Positions 27,003-39,100 of a stretch of 64,000 nucleotides of DNA are shown piece after piece. This DNA comes from Ostrinia nubilalis (Eukaryota; Arthropoda; Insecta; Lepidoptera; Crambidae), in contig NC_087114.1 of assembly GCF_963855985.1 (NCBI RefSeq), positions 3,249,001-3,313,000 of the forward strand. The letters run 5' to 3'. The notes beneath the pieces were generated by a model. It ran no database searches, had not been told where the DNA came from, and saw only the letters and a program-made list of their open reading frames with translations. Each line of letters begins with the position of its first letter. The stretch's first letter is position 1. The position numbers were made by a program, and so were the translations under genes.

Positions 27003-30000
27003 TCATGGCCGCCAGGTGCGCAGCTAGCACGAGCGGGTTGTACAGTCAGCGTCAAGTAGTTCGGGACACCCAAAGTGGTCAAAAAGTTCACAGTTTTGTT
27101 ACTAGTAGGCTTTTAAAAAGCACTTCTAACAGCGTTAACAACACATTGTACAGCGTCTCTAGCGGATACTTTCAAGAACTAAATTCACCGATGATGTTCG
27201 ATGTAAAGCACTAAACACACTTGTGTCTTATACAAATGTGAATACACCTTAAGTCTGGCATTCTCACCCGGGTTCACCTTAGAAACATTCTTTAGTTTAT
27301 ATCTCATTGTAAGAAGCGTCGCCGAGTGTATTTAAATGTAATTACGAAATGTAAAGTTTAACCGTATCATGTGTATTATATTAGTTTATGTGTATATTGA
27401 TTTATTTACTTAATTATTCTGCTTGCGATGGAAAAATCGACCTTATTGACTACTTGTCTAAGCGTGGTTTTCCTAAAATCGCATGCACATCATAGTAATT
27501 TGTGTATATTTTACGAAATCATGCTTTATGTAGATTTTCTCCATCACAAGTCAGATCTATCTGGCCGGACCAGTTGAATGTATAGTTTTAATTTAGGTAT
27601 TTATATTTTTGCCCCTGGCACTATTGGCGTCTCGCTCGCACATTAAAGTGTGAAAGAGACGCCAACAGATCCAGGGGACGAAGATATTTAAAGAACTTAA
27701 TTAAACAAACCCTACTAATTTCAATCGTTGCGACATAGTATAAAAACACGCTTTGAAATTACATGAAATTAAGCCGTATTTCTATGTACTGTGAGGTCAA
27801 TTTTGAACGATAAGTTTAGTGTTTTTCATTTGTAGACGCTTTTAGGCTTGCCTTTAGCTGTTTACGTTAAAATAATGTACGAAATATTCGAAAATTTTTA
27901 GATTTCATTTTAAATAAATTTTTTTAGTTGCTTCTGAAAAACTTTGTATTTCAATTGGGTTTTATTTTTCGTGTTCTATGGATAATACTTACTGGAATAG
28001 ACACTTGAATTGTATAAAATTTAAGTATTTTATCTAAATAATCATTGTATGTAAACAACTCAGTGTAAAACAATCACTTACGAAAATGTCCCGAAAAGGA
28101 CTAAAATAAACGAAGAACTGACTAAAAATAAAATAAATTATAGATCGTTTCATCCACGAAGACGCGCCCCACCAATTTCTGGTCTCGGTCGCGCGGGGTG
28201 CGGGGAGTTTGATCCGAGCAATCCGTAAGGCATTATTGTAGTGTGCGTGTGCTAATGGATAATTTAGCGTGTACCGATAACACTCGAACATTAGCGGAAG
28301 AATGGTGGGCCGCATCTTCGTGGATGACACGATCTATAATTCTATACGCTCGGACTAAAATTTTACCTGTTATTGCAAGTTTTATGATAGGAGCTTGTCA
28401 TAGAAAAAGTAGGCTATGTGTCCACTTGTCTTTTAAAATAGTTCCCGACGTTGTAATATAACATCGAAGTAGAACGAACAGATGGAGTATTAATTATAAG
28501 ATTCGTATGTGAAATCAAATTTGAATTATTCAAAATACCTACATCAATTTTGTCGTAAATGCATTTTTGGAGGGTGCAGTAGTAGAGATTACATAATTAT
28601 GTTATTCCCAATCTGCCACCCGACCTAAATGGCAAAACGACTGTTGTAATTTTCGAAGAATTCGAAGTAACTTTACTTCGCTCCGTGAAGAGATTTCGAA
28701 ATTGCATCTGTCACGTTTTGCCACTTGTCTAGGAGGGGCGTTGGTTTCAACTTATTATGTAATCAATTCGAATACGAATATCACTTTATCTAATCCTTTA
28801 TGATTTGTAATCCATCAAAATAATCTTTCTGCTTCTTGATGTTTATTATTTCGTCCGGTTACTTAACTACCTGCTATTTCTGCTAGTTTATGTGCTATTG
28901 GATTTTTATTAGTGCCCAAGGCTGGGTTTAGCTTTTTTATTAAGCTATTATGCAAACAAATGAACATTTGGTTTAAAATTTATCATTTTAGTACCACGCT
29001 TCAACGCTTTTTGTAATAATTCTTTTTTTAATAAAAAAGAAAACAATAGCACATAAAACATAATGTTCTGATGAAGAAACTACACTTAACTACGTCTGAT
29101 TTGTTACGTCTATGTATCCTTAGATTTAATGTTTAAAATTGTAAGACAGAAAAAAACTTGTTGAAAATGACATGAAGTGAGAATCAAAATAATATTGATA
29201 CTGAATATTTTTAGAAACATTTTGAATTCCGTTCCGATCCTATAACTTGTTGTTGATATCCTTGTGTAAGCTGCGTCAGAAAAAATATTAATTAACATTA
29301 AAGTAATTTAAAATTGAAAAAATCCTAAAAAAAACAATACTGTGATGTATATATTGTATTATTTGTAATATATCCCAAAGCTGTATTACACTCAATTTAT
29401 TTTACTTATTTTTCTGACAAAGCGGACTTCGGACCAGTTGTATTTAACCATTGAATTATAATAATGGTTTAATTCTTACTTATCCCTGTTGTTTAGGACT
29501 GGTATAAGTGAGGATACGTGACGGACATATTGCTACAATCTGTGTCACTTTAACGGTCTGCCACTTATAGCACTTTCCCAAATGTATTAATGCAAAAGTA
29601 ATGCATATAACAGAACCACGATAATATTATGTAATTGGTATATACCTAACACGTAGAGTTTAGGGAGTGTGTCCATAAAATATGTTAGATTATGCGTAGA
29701 CACCATGTAGGTAGTAAAAAAATTGTTTAATATGTAATTGGACTGGTTTGGACATAGGGATTGTCTGTCGAAATTACTATTCATCATAAATATGTGTCTT
29801 ATATGTACTCACTTAAATGTATTATTTAAATGTCGAATTATATTATATGAATGTACTGAATTTCTGTAGCGATGTAATCATATGTTCCACACAAAAATAT
29901 TCGATGGAGAGTTCCTAAGTTGCGACTAAAACGTTATAATGTAGTTTCTTTTTCGGGTTCAAATTCAAACATTCAAATTTGTCCGTTCAACTCACTTCTT

Positions 30001-31735
30001 ATTAGACTTTGCAGAAAAAAATAACAAAAAAATGTTTAAAAATATCGTGATTATGTATTTTAATGTAACTAAATAACTAAATCATTGGGTCTACGGCTTT
30101 TTAATGGAAATATTCTATTTCAAACGTTACTCGTAATGTCGCGGGGCATAGCAGTAGGTTCATTAAAACGCTCGTAGAGCCAGCTATATGCGAAATATAT
30201 CAAGTCGTGTTTACCAAGTGTCCTGTTGTTTCAACGTTTAAAAAATTCAGTGACCAATTTTTCACATCAGCCCAAACCCATGGTCTGCTGAGGAAAATTG
30301 TCACAACAAAAAAATGTAATGGTTTTAACTATGTCTATACATATTATAATTAGTAAGTATCATATACTGTACAAAAAGGCTGCAAATTTGGAAAAAAATG
30401 TAAAAAAAAATTGGCCTCATTTTTTTGGGGCCGTTAACATACGCTTAGTAAAGTGAATAGGATGTGTACCTCATAAGTTTCTGATTTCTAGTTTAGGCTA
30501 GCGCGGGCATTTTGAACGCTGCCTCTAATAACGCAGTGTATTTTTTTTCTTAGCTTACTCTTGGGCGATCACGCGTTGGCAAAAAGTACCTTTATTTTCC
30601 TTGTAAATATTAATTTTTTATCGTTTAGTTTTTTACGGCGTCGATCGGCGAATCACGCTTCTTCGGGTACATGCAAGGGGGCGTTCAAAAGACCCGTCAT
30701 ATTAAATAAAATCGCTGTAAATTGTTTGTAAAAATAGTCATGTTCAGGATTTCAAGTGTAGTTTTGTTGATTATTTTTTTCAACCGGAAATTGCTGAATA
30801 AAGCGACGATTCTGTTTCATTCATTTGTTTAATTTTTATGTTCATCCCTATCCCAAGTGAGTGTATGAAATATTACAGCCTCGTAATAATTCTTAGGCCG
30901 AGTTGCACCATCTAACTTTTAACGGTAACTATAACGATAACCGGTGCTTTTTGTATGAGTTTGACAGATTTTTGACGTTTGTTAAAGTTAAAGATGGTGC
31001 AACCCAGCTTTAGTACCTAAAAGTAACCACAAATATATGGATTCAATTTTAAAGGTCTTGTAAATTAAACACAGGAATTAGGGATATAAAATCGTCTTTT
31101 ATTTCTTTCTTATTTCACTGTCAGATCACAATATCAGTAAACATCAATATTTATATGATAGAAAATAGAAACTACACAGATTCATTGATCAATTCTTAGA
31201 ATTATCAATACAATCATACATTTATACATTACAAATCTATGAAAGGCATTTCAGCAGTAATACTTAGTGCATTTGGACATAAGCGCTTTTTATTTCGTCC
31301 AGATTGGACATCATACAATATTGTTCTCTGATAATGATACATAATAGAGTTATCACATGAGTATAGAGACAGTATACAGCTGTAGGTCTTTGGTTTATTT
31401 ATATTTTTAATTCAGCATTAAAATCTAGTTTAAAGTTAATTATATCACTAAAGATTCTTAAGTCCATGTCGTTTCTACGACAAGTGTTTTTTTACGAATA
31501 AAAGGGTAAGCTCTAAACATAACAATAGAAGCTAAATTATTCTTGAGTTTAAAGATTACACTGACCCGAGTGAAACCGAGGGCAAAAACTAGTGGTATAT
31601 AAAGTTACCTGTAACCAGCAACTATTGTCATAATATGACATGCAATACTACATTATTAAAATATTACATTATTCAAGAACCAATAGAACTGGCCTCTACT
31701 TTTAGTTACTGTCCCATACATTCTACACTCACTAT
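27003..31735. other. AT-rich intergenic / possible distal 3' UTR, with short MITEs
   Basis: Palindromic MITEs at about 27595-27690, 28140-28343 (gatcgtttcatccacgaaga paired with its complement) and 30893-31010 (gagttgcaccatctaacttt paired with gttaaagatggtgcaac). AATAAA at about 30795 is followed by T/G-rich sequence and could be a poly(A) signal. Otherwise nothing recognisable. Confidence 0.5.
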
Positions 31736-31778
31736 ACAACATATTCCTTTTGATTTCCTGAAATTTTAGGGGTATATT
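31733..31778. repeat. Left arm of inverted repeat flanking the LINE
   Basis: The complement of acatattccttttgatttcc pairs with ggaaatcaaaaaaaggatgt at 35540-35583 over about 45 bp. The LINE therefore appears to sit inside an older TIR element. Confidence 0.55.
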
Positions 31779-31783
31779 CTATG

Positions 31784-34700
31784 AATAAAAACTAGTTTGG
31801 GGGTCAATGCTACTCGCTTCCGTGGGTTTACCCTCGAGACCCCACAAGTGACCCCTGGGTGGTGCCAAATGAGTAGCCAATTGCCGGTGGTAGGCTTCGG
31901 CCGGGGCTGGTCACCACCCCCCAGACTAAACCGCGCCGCCAAACGGATTACACCGTGTTCCGGAGCGTGTTCTGGGGAAGCCGCTTGTGAGTATGGGTCT
32001 GAGCAGTTGCGTAGTTCGTGACATCGCCGTCCTGAGTTTGATGGGGTAGGCGCATCAGGTGCCTGATTCTGGAGGCTAGCGGGATCCGAAGCACAGTGCA
32101 CCGCTGGCTGACCGCAGGAAGTTGGGGGCCCAAGTAGCTTGCCAGCCACTCGTGAAAGGCTGCCCCGCCACCTAGCGAAAAATCCCAGGATGCTCCACCT
32201 TGCCGGTTGGCGACCGGACGGGAGGACCAGGTGGCCATCTCTGGGGGGGTTCGGGCGTCCCCGCGGTCTCCAGGTCAGGCTCCACACGGTCTGCTATCCC
32301 TGCCTGCCTCTCCGGGCATACACGAAAATGCCTCGCTCAACTGCCATACTCTTCCTACTTATTCACTCTCAACAAAACATAAAATGAAAGCACAGAGAAC
32401 AAAGAAAAAAATTAAACAGCGGTTGCACGTCCTCCCACTTAAAGTGCACCTCACCAACATACGAGGGCTGCACTCCAATCTCTCTGCAGTCCACCACCAT
32501 CTAGAGACTGAAAAACCGCAACTGCTGTTCCTCACAGAAACGCAGATCAAATGTCCAGCCGACGCAGCATACTTGTTCTACCCTGGGTATACACTGGAAC
32601 ACAAATTCCAAGCCCGGGCGGGAGTCTGCATCTATGCCCGCGATGACATTTGCATCAAGCGTCTCAAATGCCTGGAGGTTCCTGGATTCTCTGTAATTTG
32701 GGTTTTGGTGGACACAGGCCTAGAGAAATTACTCTATGCCTGTGTTTACCGTTCGCACAGCGGTGACCATGAGACAACCCGGCTGTTCGACTACCTCAGC
32801 CAATCAGCTGATAAGGCACTAGCCCGATACCCCTCTGCACAGTTGGTGATTTTGGGGGATTTCAATGCACATCATCAAGAATGGCTCTTCCCATATCAGG
32901 TGACCGATCACGCTGGGAGAGAGGCACGTAAACTAGCTCTGACACTTGATCTCTCCCAATTGATAGACTGTGCAACCAGGGTCCCGGACGTCGACACTCA
33001 CACAGCCAATTGCCTAGACCTTGTGCTGACATCAGATCCAGACAGATATTCCACCATGGTTGCTGCTCCTCTTGGAACTTCTGACCACTGCCTGGTGAAA
33101 GCTGTATCGTCATACTCCCCATCCGATCGTGGCCCTTGTGGAGTAAGAAGAGTATGGCGATACAAGTCAGCAGATTGGGACGAGATGCGCCAGTTTTTCG
33201 CATCTTTTCCTTGGAGGCCGGCTTGCTTTTCTTCTCAAGATCCAACGATTTGCGCCGATGCCATCACCGAGGTTATACGTCAGGGTATGGAATTCTTTGT
33301 TCCCTACTCAGACATTGCCTCAGGTAGCAAAGCTCGCCCTTGGTTCAATGCTGATTGCCGTCATGCTGAAGCGTGTAAGCAGTCGGCGTTTCTGGCATGG
33401 GCAGATGCTCGAACGCGCGGCTCACCAGACACTCGCAATCTGAAGAAAGCCTACAACCAGGCCTCCAAGTCTTGCAAAAGAACACTACGCAGGGCTCGCT
33501 ACGACCATATTGGACGCATTGGCTCAAAACTTGCTTCTTACCCAGCCGGGTCTAAACCATTTTGGTCCCTTGCCAAGGCCATCCAATCCAACTTCTGTCG
33601 CCCCAGCCTGCCACCACTGCTGAAACCCGACGGCTCACTGGCTCACTCTGCTGAGGAAAAAGCGAATCTTTTTGCCACCCTGTTCGCTGATAACTCCCGT
33701 CTTGACGTTGCAGGCAAAATACCACCCTCATTACCCCCTGCCTCCACCACCATGCGTGAGGTCCGCATACGGCACAAAGAGGTTTTAAATGTCTTACGTT
33801 CTCTTGACGTAAATAAAGCTAGTGGACCTGACGGAATTCCAGCGATAGTCCTGCGTAGTTGTGCGCCGGAGTTGTCTCCTATTCTTACACGCCTGTATCG
33901 ACTCTCACTTAAGACGGGACTAGTCCCAAAATCATGGAAGCTTGCCAACGTACAGCCCGTACCTAAAAAGGGCAGTCGTGCTGATCCAACAAATTACAGA
34001 CCCATCTCTGTTACGTCTATACTCTGCAAGATAATGGAACGTGTCCTCAATGGCCGACTCTTGTCATACCTTGAAGAAAATGACCTACTCAGCGACCGTC
34101 AGTATGGGTTTCGGTATGGTCGTTCTACAGGTGATCTTCTCGTGTATGCCACACACCTATGGAGCGAGGCCATTGAGAAACATGGAGAAGCTCTTGCCGT
34201 TTCATTAGACGTATCAAAAGCATTTGACAGAGTCTGGCACGGCAGCCTACTAAACAAGCTTCCATCTTTTGGAATCCCTGTTGGCTTCTGCAAATGGATC
34301 TCCGATTTTCTTGAGGGACGATCAATAAGAGTAGTTCTTGAGGGCTACACTTCTAGTCAACAACCTATTGACGCTGGCGTCCCTCAGGGTTCGGTGCTGT
34401 CTGCAACACTATTCCTACTGCACATCAATGACCTGCTCAAACCCGGTACCTTTGGGTACGCAGATGACACGACAGTGACAGCCAAATATATATCCAACGC
34501 AAAAGCCGACAGGCGTGAGGTCGAGTCTTGTCGTGAGTCCCTAATTGAACGCTTAAATTTGGCCCTTCAGGATGTCTCTAATTGGGGCGATGCCAACCTG
34601 GTCCAATTTAACGCGTCAAAAACACAGGCGTGTCTGTTCTCCGCCAAACGAAGTCCATTTCTTATGGCTCCAACATTCCGAGGTGTGCCTGTCAAAATCA

Positions 34701-35399
34701 CCGAGCGACTGCAACTCTTGGGCATTGAAATGTCCAGCAAGCTGAACTTTGGCGAGTACATCGAATCCATAGCGAAAACTGCTGCCAAAAAGCTTGGTAT
34801 CCTCTCGAGGGCAAGGCAGTACTTCTCCAAGAAGCAAAGGCTGCAGCTTTATAAAGCACAGATCCGACCTTGCATGGAATACTGCTGCCACCTCTGGGAC
34901 GGCTCTGCCAAGAAACATTTGGCTGCTTTGGATTCGGTGGAAAGGCGTGCCAGGAGACTTATCGACAGCCCTACCCTTGTTGAAGCGGCGCTCCAGGAAC
35001 TTGACCATCGCCGTAAGGTAGCATCCCTATCGGTTTTCTACAGGCTACACTTCGGAGAATGTGCGAAAGAATTACATGAATTAATTCCACCAACCCCCTT
35101 CCATCATCGGGCAACCAGACGCAGGTTAGCGTACCATCCCTATATTGTTGACATTCCACCAGCTCGCACTAAGCGTTTCGATGACTCTTTTATAATGCGA
35201 ACAGCTAGGGACTGGAATTCGTTGCCTGCTGCTGTCTTTCCCGAAAACTATAATCCGGGCCTTTTCAAGGCGAGAGTGAATAGGCACTTACAGGGCAGAT
35301 ATGTACCATCCTAGACCGCATCCCACTTAACATCAGGTGCGATTGTGGTCAAATACCTGCCTTGTTATGCATAAAAAAAAAAAAAAAAAAAAAAAAAAA
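31784..35399 (+). mobile_element. Jockey/CR1-like non-LTR retrotransposon with poly(A) tail
   Basis: A GC-rich block in AT-rich surroundings: 5' UTR-like sequence about 31784-32380, one long open frame to 35314, a 56-bp 3' UTR and an A-run of about 28 at about 35371-35399. No ORF1 was found, so the element is either 5'-truncated or of a one-ORF type. I could not find a clear target-site duplication. Confidence 0.9.
32384..35314 (+). CDS. Endonuclease/reverse transcriptase of a jockey/CR1-like LINE
   Basis: Uninterrupted frame, 976 aa from the ATG at 32384 (MKAQRTKKK); the frame is open upstream to 32207. Order of domains: apurinic-type endonuclease with NIRGLHSN, FLTETQ (catalytic Glu), ILGDFNAHHQEW and SDH; then reverse transcriptase with NYRPISVTS, SLDVSKAFDRVWH (first Asp), AGVPQGSVLSATLFLLHIND and GYADDTTVT (YADD catalytic pair); then a C-terminal region with LGIEMS and RPCMEYCCHLWDG typical of jockey-like proteins. 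It copies its own RNA into DNA at a nicked target. All catalytic motifs are intact and no stop or frameshift was seen, so it may be recently active. The ATG choice is the first one before the endonuclease motif. Confidence 0.9.
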   Translation: MKAQRTKKKIKQRLHVLPLKVHLTNIRGLHSNLSAVHHHLETEKPQLLFLTETQIKCPADAAYLFYPGYTLEHKFQARAGVCIYARDDICIKRLKCLEVPGFSVIWVLVDTGLEKLLYACVYRSHSGDHETTRLFDYLSQSADKALARYPSAQLVILGDFNAHHQEWLFPYQVTDHAGREARKLALTLDLSQLIDCATRVPDVDTHTANCLDLVLTSDPDRYSTMVAAPLGTSDHCLVKAVSSYSPSDRGPCGVRRVWRYKSADWDEMRQFFASFPWRPACFSSQDPTICADAITEVIRQGMEFFVPYSDIASGSKARPWFNADCRHAEACKQSAFLAWADARTRGSPDTRNLKKAYNQASKSCKRTLRRARYDHIGRIGSKLASYPAGSKPFWSLAKAIQSNFCRPSLPPLLKPDGSLAHSAEEKANLFATLFADNSRLDVAGKIPPSLPPASTTMREVRIRHKEVLNVLRSLDVNKASGPDGIPAIVLRSCAPELSPILTRLYRLSLKTGLVPKSWKLANVQPVPKKGSRADPTNYRPISVTSILCKIMERVLNGRLLSYLEENDLLSDRQYGFRYGRSTGDLLVYATHLWSEAIEKHGEALAVSLDVSKAFDRVWHGSLLNKLPSFGIPVGFCKWISDFLEGRSIRVVLEGYTSSQQPIDAGVPQGSVLSATLFLLHINDLLKPGTFGYADDTTVTAKYISNAKADRREVESCRESLIERLNLALQDVSNWGDANLVQFNASKTQACLFSAKRSPFLMAPTFRGVPVKITERLQLLGIEMSSKLNFGEYIESIAKTAAKKLGILSRARQYFSKKQRLQLYKAQIRPCMEYCCHLWDGSAKKHLAALDSVERRARRLIDSPTLVEAALQELDHRRKVASLSVFYRLHFGECAKELHELIPPTPFHHRATRRRLAYHPYIVDIPPARTKRFDDSFIMRTARDWNSLPAAVFPENYNPGLFKARVNRHLQGRYVPS

Positions 35400-35539
35400 G
35401 TTAAAATGTCCTAAGAATATGGATTCCTAAACGCATATTTTTGAAAATACTCATCAGAGTTTTGTATGTATGAAAAAATAAGGCTGAAATAAAAAAATAA
35501 TATGCTAATTCGATTCTTTGAACTTTGAAGTGATCTTAA

Positions 35540-35583
35540 TACCCTAGAGTTCCAGGAAATCAAAAAAAGGATGTTGTATTCCA
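35540..35583. repeat. Right arm of inverted repeat flanking the LINE
   Basis: ccctagagttccaggaaatc then aaaaaaaggatgttgtatt, inverted relative to 31733-31778. It is interrupted at its outer edge by the hAT MITE at 35586. Confidence 0.55.
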
Positions 35584-35585
35584 AC

Positions 35586-35885
35586 TAGGGTTGCCAGGTC
35601 CAAAAACACAAAAGCCGGACTCTGTGCTTCATTTGGACATTTTACCCTAAAAGCCGGACATGTGACGGATGCAATTAGTGTCATAGCTCACGAGTGAGTA
35701 CTGTCATCGTATCATCGGTTGCCCAACATAACATGCAACTGATGCGTGCGCTTCATATTATTCTGTGGCTCGACTTTTGTCTGGCGCAGCAGGCCAAATA
35801 AAAAGCCTAACAAAAGCTGGACAGGCCGGACAAGACCATAAAAAGCCAAACATGTCCGGCTAAAGCCGGACGCCTGGCAACCCTA
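35586..35885. mobile_element. 300-bp hAT-type MITE with 8-bp target duplication
   Basis: Ends tagggttgccagg and cctggcaacccta, flanked by identical 8-bp ATTCCAAC (35578-35585 and 35886-35893). The interior has repeated agccggac/gtccggct. It lies about 130 bp beyond the KANSL2 stop codon, in the expected 3' UTR or just past it. Confidence 0.92.
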
Positions 35886-36015
35886 ATTCCAACATACCTA
35901 TTACCTACCACTTAACCAACACCACTTGTCACACATTTTATCACTGAGCACTTTAAAGTCCGTTCACAAATTCACTGTTCCAGTTATGCTTTAAGATGAG
36001 GTCCAATTTCCATTA

Positions 36016-36171
36016 TCATTGGAACATGATATCTTGTAATGCAGCAGAAGTGATGGCAGAACGCGCAGGGATTTCGGACAGTATCGGTTCGGACAGTACT
36101 GGTTCGGACGGCCCCGGCTCGGACGCGTCCGAAGTCACCTCGGACTCTGAGCCGTCTTTAGATTCGTCTTT
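36016..36171 (-). CDS. Kansl2: KANSL2 last exon 11b
   Basis: Acceptor TTCTTTACAG, phase 0, encodes KDESKDGSESEVTSDASEPG, three SEP repeats and SAITSAALQDIMFQ, stop TGA. Predicted isoform 493 aa, close to human KANSL2. Joined to exon 10 by skipping 11a. Confidence 0.7.
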   Translation of the reverse strand, partial: KDESKDGSESEVTSDASEPGPSEPVLSEPILSEIPARSAITSAALQDIMFQ

Positions 36172-39100
36172 CTGTAAAGAAAAGAACATGTTTATGTTAA
36201 TTTGAGTTTTCATGACATTTTGTTTTAAAAAGGGGCCGTTCAAGTATTGTGATCTTTCGAATTATTCCAAAAACATATTATTATTATGTTTGTATGAATA
36301 TGCAGTGGTTGAAACCAAATTTTGAAGTACCAGAATGTCGGTAGATAGGTGAACACTTTGTTGTACACCACACAAAACAAGAATGGAAAATACAAAAGGC
36401 ACGCATAATTGAGGCGGTCTTATCGCTATAAAGCGGTCTCTTCCAGACTACCGACAAAGAGAATGTTCATTTTTGATCCACTTTTAATACAAACATTGAA
36501 ATTTCCTCTAATAACTACAGTCAGTGCCTTCGAGACACAATTTTTTTTTTCAGCAACAATATTACGAATCGAATAATAGATTTATCTGCTAAATTGTATC
36601 TAAACTATCCCTCGCTTTCAAAAATGTGAAAAATATATCTTCCGTCACTATCGCCTATTAGTACCTCAATTATCTTTTAGGTCATAATATTAACTTACCA
36701 TAGACGTCTCTATAAAAATGGGATTCCTCCAGGGCAAGCGGTAAGGACAGACAAAACGACTTTTTAAATATGTTTCTCATTCTCATCAGATTTTTCAAGT
36801 GTGCCTGGTTTATAGACCACGAACGAAACTTAAAAGTATCGATTTTGTACATAATTCTCGAAAACTGTAAGTATTTGTCTTAGTTTTCTGATTTGGTCAA
36901 GCAGGCACACTTGAGAACTAAAATTTGTTTAATATGAAGCTATGAAAGGTTGATCAATGACTTAATAATACTTTAAAATCACCAAAAAGAATCGAATTAT
37001 AAAAAATCGACCACCATAGCAATAAAAAATATCAATAAATCGACCACATAGTGGCAAAGAAAAATTCGAAAATAATAATTATGGAAAAATCACCAAGCCT
37101 AATAAGAAAGCCGATTCAACAAAACCATGGCAAAAATAACGAACATTTATGGGAGTCACCTTACAACTTTAATCATCAGTTGATTCGTCCTGTTTAGGAG
37201 AATCGGTGTCGCTCGAATCTGAGCTGGAATCATCGTCTTTCTTCTTTTGCTGCGAGAAATATAACGTAATGTTGTTAACTAATTTTATTTATATGCTTTT
37301 AAATCTAAAAAAAAAATTTAATATTATGCTACGTTACAATTTTCCAAAGTATTTTATTCTAAATAGCGAGAAATATTTTTAAAATTTCATCCAAAGGGGG
37401 TTTTCATTACTAGTGATCCTAGTGGGGTATGAAAATATTTTATTTTAAAAAATTAAAAATATTTTTGGTATGGTTGTTTTTTGAAGTTGTTGATGAGAGG
37501 TTGTTTTTTGAAGAGGTGTTTGAAGAAGACGTTGATTTGAAGCCATATTTTTTCAAGTCGCGAGCCATGTCATCCCGAAGTTTTATATTTAATTAAAAAG
37601 GGTATGAACTGGGGGCTTAAAAGTAAATTTTTACTAAAACATGGAGGATGAAACAGGGGTCGAATTTTTTCAACAAATTGTGGAGGATGAAATAGGGGGT
37701 TGAAATTTATTATTCAGAATGTAGGGGATGAAATGGGGGGTTGAAAATATTTTTTACCGAATCGTGGGGGATGAAATAGAGGTCGAATTTTTTTTGTCCG
37801 AATTTTGGGGGGATGAAATGGGGGTTGAACATACCATTTTTACTAAATCGCGGGGGATGAAATGGGTTGAAAATACCATTTTTTACTAAATCGTGGGGGA
37901 TTAAATGGGGGGTTGAAAATACCATCTTTTACTAAATCGCGGGGGATGAAAAGGGGGTCGAAAAATATTTTTTACCAAATCTTGAGGAATGAAAAAGGGT
38001 TGAATAATGAAATGTTAACATACCCGCATATGGAACACTTGGTGTGCCGGCACGGGCGCGTGGTATCTACACAATGGCGCGGCGGGCAGCAGAGGCACCG
38101 CCTCGCGGCACGCGCCCACGCCGCGGGCCGACGAGCAAGGCACGAATAGCACCTGCAATAATGATAACAATAGTAGAGAAAGAATGACAATAACAATTTC
38201 GTTGCGGGTCCAATGACAGTTTAACTTTCCCTCGGAACAAACTTGACCTTCATTGGTTGGGTTTTTGTGGCGGTCAAGCTGTAGATCCTGGCTACACAGG
38301 AGTTGCAGCGGTGGGAACGAGAGGTGGGAATAGTCCCGTAATAACAATAGTAGAGAAAGCTGTAGATCAGACCACCGGTGGTCCGCGGACCACTGGTGGT
38401 CCCTGGATGCATTCCAAGTGGTCCACGAAGACATCGTAATACACAAGTGACGTGACGTGATGAGTCGAGTCAACACAACGCAACGGCGCACAGTGGGCGA
38501 GAAATCGACCTCCCCTTTCATAGGAAGTTGAAAAAAAAAGTGGTTCCTGACAAGACCGAAATTTGGTTAAATGGTCCCTCGTGACTTAAAGGTTAAGAAC
38601 CACTGCTGTAGATCATCATCATCTCAGCCATAGGACGTCCACTGCTGTGCATAGTCCTCCCCCAATGCTTTCCTGCTACTTTTATGATGTCGTCGGTCCA
38701 CCTTATGGGTGGACGTCGCACGCTGCGTTTTCCGGTACGCGGCCTCCACTCCAGAACCTTGCTGCCCCATCGGCCGTCAGTTCTGCGTACTATGCGCCCT
38801 GCCCATTGCCACTTCAGCTTGCTAATCCGTCGGGCTATGTCAGCGACTTTAATTCGTTTACGGAAAGTTGTAGAGTTCCCAAATAAATAAAATAAACAAG
38901 AGTTCTAAGATGAAGTAAGCCTAGAAGAGCTCAAGGTAGAAAACACCAGATATTTAAGAAGTTGTTCGGCTTTATTGGTAATTTTAAAGACGTCGGGGTC
39001 GGAATATTGATTCGAAGGTCAGCAATTCGACCCCCGTCATGATGGCGCGCTTATGAGGCAGTGCTTAAAGGCCGGCAGAACTTAGTTAAGTAATTACAAG

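Noticed and set aside
32862..33245. Minus-strand frames across the LINE
   Set aside because: Shadows of the endonuclease/reverse transcriptase frame.
38647..38886. 79-aa plus-strand frame as a small gene
   Set aside because: It is the reverse strand of an RTE LINE 3' fragment.
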